The position numbers and the translations under genes were made by a program. A DNA stretch of 37,167 nt, taken from positions 2,798-39,964 of the forward strand of contig NZ_JONS01000031.1 in the NCBI RefSeq assembly GCF_000711965.1. Direction: 5' to 3'. A model generated the notes under the pieces. That model was not told the origin of the DNA, did no database searches, and saw only the letters and a program-made list of their open reading frames with translations. This document shows, one piece after another, positions 15,715 through 23,330 of this stretch (its first letter is position 1; each line of letters begins with the position of its first letter). This DNA comes from Actinomyces israelii DSM 43320. Its GTDB lineage: Bacteria; Actinomycetota; Actinomycetes; Actinomycetales; Actinomycetaceae.

Positions 15715-16437
15715 ATGACAACCGCAAGCCTCTCGCCCGTCTCCCGCAACACCGTGATTCCCGGCCGCGAGGACGGCGTGCTGCCGGAGCCCGGCGAGCA
15801 CGTCGTCCTCGGCGCCCCGTTGAACGGCCCCTGGCCGGAGGGCACCGAAGTGATCTACCTGGCGGGCGGCTGCTTCTGGGGCGTGGAGCGCCTTCTGTGG
15901 CGCCTGCCCGGCGTCGTCGTCACCGCCGTCGGCTATATGGGCGGGACCACGCCCAACCCCACCTACCGGGAGGTGTGCACCGGGGCCACCGGCCATGCCG
16001 AGACGGTGCGGGCGGCCTACGACCCCGCCGCCGTCGGGGCCGGCGGCGAGGCGCTGCTGCGCACCTTCTGGGAGAACCACGACTCGACCCGCCTGAACCG
16101 GCACGGCAACGACGTCGGCACCCAGTACCGCTCGGCGGTGTGGACGACGACGCCCGCACAGGCGGCGGCCGCCCGCGGGATCCGCGACCTCTTCCAGGGC
16201 GAGCTGACCCGCCTGGGGCTGGGGAGGTGCGTGACGACGATCGCGCCGGCCGACGGGCTGTACGCCGAGCTCGGCGGCCCCTTCTACCTGGCCGAGGACT
16301 ACCACCAGGGGTACCTGCACAAGAACCCGGGCGGCTACTGCAACCACGGCCCCAACGGGGTGACCTGCCCGGTGGGCGTGGCGGACCTGCCCGCCCAGAC
16401 CGACGTCCTGCCGCCCGAGCGCGTCTCCGGCGCCTGA
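15715..16437 (+). CDS. msrA: Peptide-methionine (S)-S-oxide reductase
   Basis: A 240-residue enzyme that repairs methionine-S-sulfoxide in proteins. The catalytic Cys53 lies in [57 protein letters not shown] and [19 protein letters not shown] are the conserved substrate and resolving-cysteine regions. The ~45-residue N-terminal extension ([18 protein letters not shown]) is like that of E. coli-type MsrA. ATG 15715 follows TAGCGT by 7 bases. Confidence 0.95.
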   Translation: MTTASLSPVSRNTVIPGREDGVLPEPGEHVVLGAPLNGPWPEGTEVIYLAGGCFWGVERLLWRLPGVVVTAVGYMGGTTPNPTYREVCTGATGHAETVRAAYDPAAVGAGGEALLRTFWENHDSTRLNRHGNDVGTQYRSAVWTTTPAQAAAARGIRDLFQGELTRLGLGRCVTTIAPADGLYAELGGPFYLAEDYHQGYLHKNPGGYCNHGPNGVTCPVGVADLPAQTDVLPPERVSGA

Positions 16438-16447
16438 GCCCTGACGT

Positions 16448-16496
16448 CGAGATCGGTCGTAAACCGCGTCGGGATCGGTCCCTGGACCGATCTCGA
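16448..16496. terminator. Inverted 22-bp-repeat units forming a terminator between msrA and lysE
   Basis: The repeat core occurs inverted at 16448 (CGAGATCGGT) and 16470 (CGGGATCGGT), 22 bases apart, then directly at 16486 (ACCGATCTCG). The last two make an 11-bp stem with a 2-base loop: 16471-16481 pairs with 16484-16494, with one G-T pair. It lies 11 bases past the msrA stop and about 30 bases past the convergent lysE stop, so it probably ends both transcripts. Confidence 0.65.
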
Positions 16497-16524
16497 TGAA
16501 AGATAGACGACGGGCGAGGGCGGC

Positions 16525-17229
16525 TCAGGCGCCCAGGGCCAGGTGCGCGGCGACCCCCAGCATGACGCAGCCGACGAGCACATCGACCACCCGCCACGTC
16601 CTCGGGCTCGACAGCGGCCCGGACAGGGCCCGCGCCCCGAGCCCGAGCCCGGCGAACCACACGACGGAGGCCGCGCAGGCGCCGGCCGCCGCCCACCACC
16701 GCGCTGGCCCGAAGTTGTTGGTGACCGTGCCGAGCATGAGGACGGTGTCGAGGTAGACGTGCGGGTTGAGCCAGGTCAGCGCCAGCGTCGTCGCCGCGAC
16801 CGACGCCGCCGGGCGCGCCGCCGACTCCTCCAGCGCGCCGGGGCGCAGCGCCGAGCGGAAGGAGGACACCGCGAAGGCCGCCAGGTAGATCGCCCCGCCC
16901 CAGCGCAGCGCCTCGAGCGCCCAGGGGGCCAGACCCGTCACGGCGCGAATCGCCCCGGTCCCCACCGTGATGAGCACGAGGTCGCTCAGCGCGCAGATCG
17001 CGATGACGAGCCCGATGTGCTCGCGGCGCACGCCCTGCCGCAGCACCCATGCGTTCTGGGCCCCGATGGCGACGATGAGGCCGAGCCCGGTGCCGAAGCC
17101 GGTCAGGACGGGAGTCATGCCGAATGACGCGTCGCCCGGGGCGGCTGCCGGGAGTGACGCCGGCGCTGTGGTCGCCGCGGCAGCCGCGGTCGTCACGGTG
17201 GTGATGGTCGTCAAGGTCGCTGTGCTCAC
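16525..17229 (-). CDS. lysE: LysE/ArgO-family basic amino acid exporter
   Basis: A 234-residue membrane protein with about six helices: TGFGTGLGLIVAIGAQNAWVL (the LysE signature), VRREHIGLVIAICALSDLVL, an aromatic WLNPHVYLDTVLMLG, and a C-terminal DVLVGCVMLGVAAHLALG. It exports lysine and/or arginine and is divergent from its LysR-type activator, the classical lysE-lysG arrangement. GTG 17229 is supported by TAGCCT (17241-17236) six bases upstream. It gives an unusual 37-residue Thr/Ala-rich N-terminus; ATG 17118 would start at the family's usual position and remains possible. Confidence 0.88.
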   Translation of the reverse strand: MSTATLTTITTVTTAAAAATTAPASLPAAAPGDASFGMTPVLTGFGTGLGLIVAIGAQNAWVLRQGVRREHIGLVIAICALSDLVLITVGTGAIRAVTGLAPWALEALRWGGAIYLAAFAVSSFRSALRPGALEESAARPAASVAATTLALTWLNPHVYLDTVLMLGTVTNNFGPARWWAAAGACAASVVWFAGLGLGARALSGPLSSPRTWRVVDVLVGCVMLGVAAHLALGA

Positions 17230-17235
17230 GCGCCG

Positions 17236-17280
17236 AGGCTAGGCGCGGCACGGTCGTGAAGACCAGCGCGATAATCTTCA
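17236..17280. promoter_or_regulatory. Divergent lysE-lysG control region
   Basis: 17257-17280 is TGAAGA-N12-TCTTCA, a dyad with the T-N11-A character of LysR-regulator boxes. On the plus strand TAATCT (17272-17277) lies 7 bases before the lysG ATG. On the minus strand TAGCCT (17241-17236) lies 6 bases before the lysE GTG. The dyad overlaps the lysG -10 and lies upstream of the lysE promoter, suiting autorepression plus lysE activation. Confidence 0.65.
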
Positions 17281-17284
17281 ACTC

Positions 17285-18277
17285 ATGAAGCCTTCCTTCA
17301 TGCACCCCGATCAGCTCGGCGCCCTGGAGGCCGTAGTCGACGCCGGCACATTCGAGGCGGCGGCCAGCCGGCTCGGGATCTCGACATCCGCCGTCAGTCA
17401 GCGGATCCGGGCTCTGGAATCCGCCCTCGGCCGCGTTCTCGTGCAGCGCGGCTCCCCCTGCGCCCCCACTGCCGACGGCGAGGTCGTGCTGCGCTACGCC
17501 CGCCAGCAGGCGCTCCTCGCCGCCGAGATGGCCGCCGAGCTCGACCTCGACGCGCCGGCCGGAGCGCAGCCCGCAGAGGCCGCCGGGCCCTTGAGGGCCG
17601 GGGAGCCCGTCGAGCTCGCGGTCGCCGTCAACGCCGACTCCCTGGCCACCTGGTTCACCGCGGTCCTGCGCGAGGCCGCCGGGTGGAGCTGCCGCCTCCG
17701 CCTGGTCGTGGCCGACGAGGGCCGCACCGCCGAGCTGCTGCGCTCGGGCCGGGTGATGTGCGCCGTGTCGTCGTCGGGGACGCGCGTGGCCGGCTGCCGG
17801 GCGGAGCGCCTCGGGGCGATCTGCTACGTCCCCGTCGTCGCGCCCGGGCTCCTCGCCGACGGCGCCACGGCCTCCTCGCTGCCGGTGGCCCGCTTCGACG
17901 CCGACGACGACATGCAGGACCTCGCCCTGCGCGCGGCGGGGCTGCCCGCAATCGCGCCGCGCGCCGTCGTCCCCACGGCGGCCGGGTTCGCCGCGGCCGT
18001 TGAGGCGGGCCTGGGCTGGGGCATGCTGCCCGCCGCCCAGGCGGCCGATCACCCGGGCCTGGTACCCGTGCCCGGGCTGGCGGCGCTGGACCGCACCCTG
18101 TTCTGGCACCGCTGGTCGATCACCTCGGCGAGCCTGGACCTGCTCACGACGGCGGTGCGCCGCGCATGCCGGGATCAGGGCCGCAGACCGATCTCGAGCC
18201 GGAACCGGACCGATCTCGGCGCGGAAGTGAACCGATCTCGGCGCGGAACCGGACCGGTCTCGGCGAGGGGAGCATGA
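17285..18277 (+). CDS. lysG: LysG/ArgP-type LysR regulator with a repeat-derived C-terminal tail
   Basis: A 330-residue LysR-type regulator. The N-terminal winged helix-turn-helix is HPDQLGALEAVVDAGTFEAA, then RLGISTSAVSQRIRALESAL. The effector domain includes AVAVNADSLATWFTAVLREA and GLGWGMLPAAQ, typical of the ArgP/LysG (IciA) subfamily that senses lysine or arginine and activates the exporter gene next door. The normal fold ends near CRDQGRR (residue ~301). The last ~29 residues (PISSRNRTDLGAEVNRSRRG and onward) are translated from the 22-bp tandem repeats at 18187-18274. The start is leaderless, with TAATCT 7 bases upstream. Confidence 0.9.
   Translation: MKPSFMHPDQLGALEAVVDAGTFEAAASRLGISTSAVSQRIRALESALGRVLVQRGSPCAPTADGEVVLRYARQQALLAAEMAAELDLDAPAGAQPAEAAGPLRAGEPVELAVAVNADSLATWFTAVLREAAGWSCRLRLVVADEGRTAELLRSGRVMCAVSSSGTRVAGCRAERLGAICYVPVVAPGLLADGATASSLPVARFDADDDMQDLALRAAGLPAIAPRAVVPTAAGFAAAVEAGLGWGMLPAAQAADHPGLVPVPGLAALDRTLFWHRWSITSASLDLLTTAVRRACRDQGRRPISSRNRTDLGAEVNRSRRGTGPVSARGA
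18187..18274. repeat. 22-bp tandem repeat, 4 units, inside the lysG 3' end
   Basis: Core ACCGATCTCG at 18187, 18209 and 18231, and the variant ACCGGTCTCG at 18253, all 22 bases apart. The unit order and tails match the cassette at 3470-3554 with one substitution and one deletion over about 85 bases. Confidence 0.9.
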
Positions 18278-18326
18278 GCCGCTGCACGGGCCGGTGGACG
18301 GGCCGGCGGTGTGCCAAGATCGGTCC

Positions 18327-20243
18327 ATGAGTGAGAACGGATACGGCCCGGCCCGCCGCGACGACTCCCGCGGGCGCCGCGGCGGCGATCGAGGCGGCCG
18401 GGGCTACGGCTCGGGCGGCCGCTACGGCGGGCGCTCCGACGACAGGCGGGGCGGGCGCCGCGATGACGGCTCCGGCTACCGGTCCCGGCGCGCGCGCCGG
18501 GACTACGACGACGAGCCGCGAGACGGCGCCCTGTCCGACCTCGTGGGGCACCTCCACGCCCTGGACGACCGCTCCTACGCGGCGTACAAGGCGATCGTGG
18601 GCCGCTACGAGGCGCCCGAGGGCTGGGTCCTGCACGTCGACCGCGTCCAGCCCGACCCCTACGCTCCCCCGACCCGCATCCGCGTCGAGGTCCCCGCCGA
18701 CCTGCCCGGCCTGGAGGTCCTGGAGGAGCGCGCGCTCCTGACCACCGGCGACCGCCGTCTGGCGGTGCGGGACTTCCTCACCCGCGAGCTGCGCGCGGGC
18801 TTCAAGGGCACGAGCCTGTCCATCGCCCTTCCCGGTCAGGAGGTCCTGGAGCGCTCCGCCGTCGTCGCCCTGTCCGAGGAGCCCGAGGACGAGGGGGAGC
18901 CGGCGGCTGCGAGCGCCTGGACGCTGCAGGTGCGCGCCCGCGTGGCGCTGCCCGCGCGCGGCCGCTCCATCCAGGGGCATGAGGCCGCCCGCATCATCTC
19001 GCGCGACCTGACCCGGGCGCTCGGCACCGCCCTGGACCTGACCGGCGAGCGGGCCGAGCGGCTGCTCGCCCATGTGGCCGCGCTCGAGGACCACCGGGCG
19101 CTGACCGGTGTCGTTCGCTCCAACGGGTGGGTCTCGTTCCTCGCCGACGGCGCCCTGCTGCCGCGCCGCTCCGGGGTGAGCGACGAGCCCATGCGCGCGG
19201 GCGCCGTGCCGCTCGAGGCGCCGGAGCCGCTGGCTGCCGAGGTCGACCTGCCGCACGCCGGGCGGGTGCGCGGCACGGTCATCAGGGCGGGGGTCACTGT
19301 CATCGTCGGCGGCGGCTACCACGGCAAGTCGACGCTGCTGAGCGCCGTCGAGCGGGGCGTCTACCCGCACGTGCCCGGGGACGGCCGCGAGCTGGTGGCC
19401 ACGGTGCCGGACGCGGTCAAGGTGCGCGCCGCGGATGGCCGGGCGGTCACCGGCGTCGACCTGTCGCCCTTCATCTCGCACCTGCCGGGCGGGCGCGACA
19501 CCGTCTCCTTCACCACCAAGAACGCCTCGGGCTCGACCTCGCAGGCCGCCTCGATGATCGAGGCCATCGAGGCCGGGGCGAGCGCCCTGCTGCTGGACGA
19601 GGACACCTCGGCGACGAACCTGCTCATCCGCGACGCGCGCATGCGCGCCCTGGTGGCCGACGAGCGCGAGCCGATCACGCCCTTCGTCGACCGCGTCGGG
19701 GCGCTGGCGGCCGCCGGGGTCTCCACGGTCATGGTGATGGGCGGGTCGGGCGACTACCTGGACGTCGCCGACCGGATCCTGCTCATGGACTCCTACGCCC
19801 TGCGCGACGCCACCGAGCAGGCGGCCGCCGTCGTGGCCTCCCAGCCGCGCGAGGCCACGGCGCTGCCGCAGTGGCCGACGGCGAGCCCCCGCATGCCGCT
19901 GCCCTCGCCCCCGCGCGAGCGGCGCGGGCCGATCCGCACGCGCTCGCGCGGCCTGGACCAGCTCCAGCTGGACCGCGAGGAGGTCGACGTCGCCGACGTG
20001 TCCGGCATTGTCGACCCCGGCCAGGCCGAGGCGATCGCGCACGCGCTGCGGGCTCTGCTGGAGCAGCGCTTCGACGGTGCCTCGCCGCTGGCGCAGTGCC
20101 TGGAGGACCTGGACGCGCTGCTGGACGACGAGGGCCTGGACGCGCTGGGCGCGGTCCACGAGCGCCCGGCCTTCCTGGTGCGCCCGCGCATGGTGGACGT
20201 CGCCGGGGCGGTCAACCGCTACCGGGGCCTCGACCTGGCCTGA
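18327..20243 (+). CDS. Predicted ATPase of the ABC class (PF09818 type) with an RGG-rich N-terminus
   Basis: A 638-residue soluble protein. Residues ~8-60 are a low-complexity Arg/Gly/Asp/Tyr region (GRRGGDRGGRGYGSGGRYGG) resembling RNA-binding RGG tails. A mixed N-domain follows (LSDLVGHLHALDDRSYAAYK, a shared family motif). The ATPase has Walker A VGGGYHGKSTLL near residue 330, signature-like NASGSTSQAASMIEAIEAG, and Walker B ALLLDEDTSATNLLIRDARM. There are no membrane segments or transporter partners. The eukaryotic relative MRB1590 works in RNA editing; the bacterial role is unknown. ATG 18327 follows CAAGAT by 6 bases (leaderless). Confidence 0.85.
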   Translation: MSENGYGPARRDDSRGRRGGDRGGRGYGSGGRYGGRSDDRRGGRRDDGSGYRSRRARRDYDDEPRDGALSDLVGHLHALDDRSYAAYKAIVGRYEAPEGWVLHVDRVQPDPYAPPTRIRVEVPADLPGLEVLEERALLTTGDRRLAVRDFLTRELRAGFKGTSLSIALPGQEVLERSAVVALSEEPEDEGEPAAASAWTLQVRARVALPARGRSIQGHEAARIISRDLTRALGTALDLTGERAERLLAHVAALEDHRALTGVVRSNGWVSFLADGALLPRRSGVSDEPMRAGAVPLEAPEPLAAEVDLPHAGRVRGTVIRAGVTVIVGGGYHGKSTLLSAVERGVYPHVPGDGRELVATVPDAVKVRAADGRAVTGVDLSPFISHLPGGRDTVSFTTKNASGSTSQAASMIEAIEAGASALLLDEDTSATNLLIRDARMRALVADEREPITPFVDRVGALAAAGVSTVMVMGGSGDYLDVADRILLMDSYALRDATEQAAAVVASQPREATALPQWPTASPRMPLPSPPRERRGPIRTRSRGLDQLQLDREEVDVADVSGIVDPGQAEAIAHALRALLEQRFDGASPLAQCLEDLDALLDDEGLDALGAVHERPAFLVRPRMVDVAGAVNRYRGLDLA

Positions 20244-20339
20244 GGCAGCGCCGGACGGCGCGGGCTGCCGCGCTGCGAAGAGGACGTCGCCCTCGCAGGC
20301 AAGGGCGGCGACGACGGCCGGCCAGCTCGGGCCACCCGC

Positions 20340-20398
20340 AGCCGGGAGCGGTCGGCCCGGGCCCCGGCTCTCGGCAGGACCAGGGCCGGTCGTCCTGC
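20340..20398. terminator. Candidate double-hairpin terminator between convergent genes
   Basis: 20340-20346 (AGCCGGG) pairs with 20363-20369, and 20374-20380 (GCAGGAC) pairs with 20392-20398. They lie between the ABC-class ATPase gene and the leftward FMN reductase gene. The stems are short and there is no T-run. Confidence 0.4.
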
Positions 20399-20424
20399 TC
20401 GAGCCCCAGCCGGCGCCGGGCGCC

Positions 20425-20979
20425 TCAGCGCAGGGCGGCGAGCGCCCTGTCCTGGGCGACGACGGCCTCGACCATCGCGGGGACCTCGCCGTCGTGGTAG
20501 GCGGCGGGCGCGAAGGCGCCCTCGTCGAAGTCGGTGGCCAGGGACAGGTTGACCTGCCTGCCCACGACGCCCGTGGTGAAGTTGACCAGGATGCCGCGCA
20601 GGTGCTCGATCGGGCGGGTCCCGCCCAGGTAGGAGTAGCCGACGAGCCCGACGGCCTTGTTGGCGAGCACGGACGGGACGATGAAGTCGATCGCGTTCTT
20701 CAGGGCGCCCGGGATGGAGCGGTTGTACTCGGGGGTGACGAAGACGTAGGCGTCGAAGCGGGCCAGAGCCTCGTTCCACGCCACGGCGGCCGGGTCCTTC
20801 GGGGCGGCCATCATCGGGGGGATCTCCTCGGCGAAGACCGGGAGGCGGAAGTCGGCCAGCTCGAGGACCTCGGCCTCGGCGCCCTCGACGGTGCTCGCCC
20901 TCTCGGCGACCCACTGGGCGACCGCAGAGCCGACGCGGTTGGGACGGACGGAGCCGGTGATGACGGCGAGACGGGTCAT
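20425..20979 (-). CDS. NADPH-dependent FMN reductase family protein
   Basis: A 184-residue flavodoxin-like protein. VITGSVRPNRVGSAVAQWV is the FMN phosphate-binding loop, and FVTPEYNRSIPGALKNAIDF is the family's signature. GLVGYSYLGGTRPIEHLR and the following strand complete the fold. Members reduce FMN, quinones, azo dyes or metal ions with NAD(P)H. GGAGGA before the ATG is the ribosome-binding site. The AT-rich upstream region with repeated dyads (21031-21096) suggests inducible control, for example by a redox sensor. Confidence 0.9.
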   Translation of the reverse strand: MTRLAVITGSVRPNRVGSAVAQWVAERASTVEGAEAEVLELADFRLPVFAEEIPPMMAAPKDPAAVAWNEALARFDAYVFVTPEYNRSIPGALKNAIDFIVPSVLANKAVGLVGYSYLGGTRPIEHLRGILVNFTTGVVGRQVNLSLATDFDEGAFAPAAYHDGEVPAMVEAVVAQDRALAALR

Positions 20980-21030
20980 GAGGATCCTCCACGGAATCGG
21001 TGCGGGACCGGTCGCGCCCGAGGCGCGCCG

Positions 21031-21096
21031 GTCATTGAGTCATGAATTAATCTAAGCTTTCAGTCCTGGAAAATCCATTTCGTAAGTCAATGAGTC
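21031..21096 (-). promoter_or_regulatory. Promoter region with a duplicated operator-like motif
   Basis: GTCATTGAGTC at 21031-21041 and GTCAATGAGTC at 21086-21096 are direct repeats of an imperfect palindrome. Between them, on the minus strand, TAGATT (21054-21049) is a -10 candidate for the FMN reductase gene. The motif copies thus flank the promoter, one at the expected transcript start and one beyond -35. The stretch is clearly more AT-rich than its surroundings. Confidence 0.5.
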
Positions 21097-21136
21097 GCCT
21101 CACGTCGTCCTCCGCGCGAGGACGGCCCGTCGGCGC

Positions 21137-22690
21137 TCACCGCGCCAGGAAGAAGCGGGCCGAGGGGTCGTCGGTCTCCTCGTTGTAGGCGTATCCGAGG
21201 CGGTCCATGTGCTCGGCGAGCGCGACGTCGTCGGGGCCCGCCTCGAAGGCGGTCAGGATCCGTCCGTAGTCGGCGCCGTCGGTGCGGTAGTGGAACAGGG
21301 TGATGTTCCAGCGGGTGCCGAGCACCTCCAGGAAGCGCATGAGCGCGCCGGGGGCCTCGGGGAAGGCGACGCTGAAGAGCCGCTCGGTCAGCCCCGCGGG
21401 GGCGCGGCCGCCGATCATGGAGCGCACGTGGACCTTGGCGAGCTCGTCGTCGGTCAGATCGACGACGCCGTAGCCCACGGCCCTCAGGTCGTGGACGATC
21501 TCGGTGCGCTCGTCGCGTCCGCGGGTGAGCTGCACGCCCACGAAGATCCGGGCCGGCGATCCGGGGGGCGCCGAGGCGGAGACCCGGTAGTTGAACTCGG
21601 TGACGGCCCGCCCGCCCAGGACGGAGGCGAAGCGCAGGAACTCGCCCTGGACCTCGGGGATGGTCACCCCGAGGATGGCCTCGCGCTGCTCGCCGATCTC
21701 GCTGCGCTCGGAGATGTAGCGCAGCTGGTGGAAGTTGAGGTTCGCGCCCGAGAGCACGCACGCCAGCCGCTCCCCCCGCAGGCGGTGGGCGGCGACGTAC
21801 TTCTTCAGGCCGGCCAGGGCGATGGCGCCGCTGGGCTCGGGCACGGCGCGCAGGTCCTCGAACAGGTCGCGCACGGCGGCGGAGGTCTCGTCGGAGGAGA
21901 CGGTGACGACGTCGTCGAGGAGGGCCGAGCACAGGCGGAAGGTCTCCTCGCCGATGCGGCGCACGGCGACGCCCTCGGCGAACAGGCCGACGCGCTCGAG
22001 GGTGACCGGCTCGCCGGCGGTGAGGGCCGCCGCCAGGCAGGCGGACTCCTCGTGCTCGACGCCGATGACGACGACGTCGGGCATGAGCTGCTTGATCAGG
22101 ACGGCCACGCCGGCGGCGAGGCCGCCGCCGCCCACGGGCACGAAGACGCGGTCGAGCTCGGCGTCCTGCTGGATCATCTCCAGGCCGACGGTGCCCTGGC
22201 CGGCGATGACGCGCGGGTCGTCGAAGGGGGCGATGAAAGTCAGGCCCTCGGCGGCGGACAGGCGCTGCGCCTCGGCCTTGGCCGCGTCGAAGTTCTCGCC
22301 CGTCAGGACGACCTCCCCGCCCAGCGACCGCACGGCGTCGACCTTGATGCGCGGGGTGACGGTGGGCATGACGATGGTGGCGCGCACGCCCAGGATCGAG
22401 GCGCTGCGCGCGACACCCTGGGCGTGATTGCCGGCGGAGGCGGTGATCACGCCGCGGGCGCGCTGGGCGCCGGTCAGGGAGCGCATGGCGTTGTAGGCGC
22501 CGCGGATCTTGAAGGAGTGGACCGCCTGAAGGTCCTCGCGCTTGGCCTCCACGATGCTGCCCAGGCGCGCGGACAGGGCGGGCAGCTCCTGCAGGGGCGT
22601 GTGCTCGGCGGCCTCGTAGACGGGGGCGCGCAGGATGGCGCGCAGGTACTGGGCGGAGTCCCAGGGGGTGTCGACGGCGGGATCGTTCAC
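21137..22690 (-). CDS. ilvA: Threonine ammonia-lyase (biosynthetic)
   Basis: A 517-residue enzyme deaminating threonine to 2-oxobutanoate, the first step of isoleucine synthesis. The PLP lysine is Lys61 in HSFKIRGAYNAM. SAGNHAQGVA, VPVGGGGLAAGVAVL and CVLSGAN are the remaining PLP motifs. Two regulatory ACT-like domains fill the C-terminus (EFNYRVSASAPPGSPARIFV; LMRFLEVLGTRWNITLFHYR), so feedback inhibition by isoleucine is expected. GTG 22690 follows TACAGT by six bases, a leaderless start. Confidence 0.95.
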   Translation of the reverse strand: MNDPAVDTPWDSAQYLRAILRAPVYEAAEHTPLQELPALSARLGSIVEAKREDLQAVHSFKIRGAYNAMRSLTGAQRARGVITASAGNHAQGVARSASILGVRATIVMPTVTPRIKVDAVRSLGGEVVLTGENFDAAKAEAQRLSAAEGLTFIAPFDDPRVIAGQGTVGLEMIQQDAELDRVFVPVGGGGLAAGVAVLIKQLMPDVVVIGVEHEESACLAAALTAGEPVTLERVGLFAEGVAVRRIGEETFRLCSALLDDVVTVSSDETSAAVRDLFEDLRAVPEPSGAIALAGLKKYVAAHRLRGERLACVLSGANLNFHQLRYISERSEIGEQREAILGVTIPEVQGEFLRFASVLGGRAVTEFNYRVSASAPPGSPARIFVGVQLTRGRDERTEIVHDLRAVGYGVVDLTDDELAKVHVRSMIGGRAPAGLTERLFSVAFPEAPGALMRFLEVLGTRWNITLFHYRTDGADYGRILTAFEAGPDDVALAEHMDRLGYAYNEETDDPSARFFLAR

Positions 22691-22696
22691 GGCCTC

Positions 22697-22702
22697 ACTG
22701 TA
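22697..22702 (-). promoter_or_regulatory. -10 element of ilvA (leaderless start)
   Basis: Minus-strand TACAGT, six bases before GTG 22690. There is no ribosome-binding site. Confidence 0.6.
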
Positions 22703-22982
22703 GATGACAGTAGATGAGCGACTCTCGGCCGCCTCGGGCGCCCGTGGGCGTGGCGATAATCCAGGACGCGGGCGCCTCCATGGGCCGCCGAGTGCCGACA
22801 GGGCCGGAAAAGCCCGGGGAGCAGTGCCGAGTCCGTGCGTCGGGGGTCTGGACAGGGTGTGGGTTGTGGCGGTAGTCTCACTTCTGGGGTTCGGGTTATT
22901 ACGAGTGCGATGGTTCGGCCTGTTCCCGGGGTCCTGTTGACTGGCCTGGTCCCTTTTTCTGTGTGCGTGCTGGAGGCCTGCG
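22703..22982. other. Intergenic region before the type VII-like cassette
   Basis: No gene is supported here. Base composition drops after about 22840 (stretches such as GGGTTATTACGAG and CCCTTTTTCTG). TTGACT at 22937-22942 could be a -35 box, but no good -10 follows at the right distance. GGAGG at 22972-22976 is the ribosome-binding site of the gene at 22983. Confidence 0.35.
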
Positions 22983-23327
22983 ATGACGGCGGGTACTCAT
23001 GTTGTCGGGGGTGGCCTTGAGGCGCTGGCGGCCTCGGTGGGCGGGGTGTGCGACGGGCTGTGGGGTCTTGATGTGGCCGGGGCGGTGGGCGGCGCCGCCT
23101 CGGCGGTGCCGGGCTCGGCGAGCTCGGGGCTGGTGGCAGCGGCCGCTGCTGGCCTGGACGGCAGGCGGACCGCTCTGGGCGGCCGGTACGGGGCGGTCAG
23201 CGGCGGGGCCCAGAACCTGGCGGTCATCCACCGCAGCAATGACAGCGCCGTGGCCGCAGCCACGCCCACTATCGGGGCCGGGGCGGGGCAGGCCGCAGGC
23301 TGGGCCCGCGCCAGAGGACTGGAGTGA
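22983..23327 (+). CDS. Small EspC/WXG100-like helical protein, putative type VII secretion partner
   Basis: A 114-residue Ala/Gly-rich, Cys-poor protein without a signal peptide or membrane segment, predicted as a long helical hairpin (GGGLEALAASVGGVCDGLWG; DGRRTALGGRYGAVSGGAQN; a final helix). Size, composition and the regular spacing of Leu/Val fit the EspC/WXG100-like proteins that accompany actinobacterial type VII (ESX) substrates. GGAGG is 6 bases before the ATG. Its stop is 3 bases before the next ATG, so the two are co-translated and probably form a heterodimer for secretion. No secretion ATPase is in the window. Confidence 0.6.
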   Translation: MTAGTHVVGGGLEALAASVGGVCDGLWGLDVAGAVGGAASAVPGSASSGLVAAAAAGLDGRRTALGGRYGAVSGGAQNLAVIHRSNDSAVAAATPTIGAGAGQAAGWARARGLE

Positions 23328-23330
23328 GCC

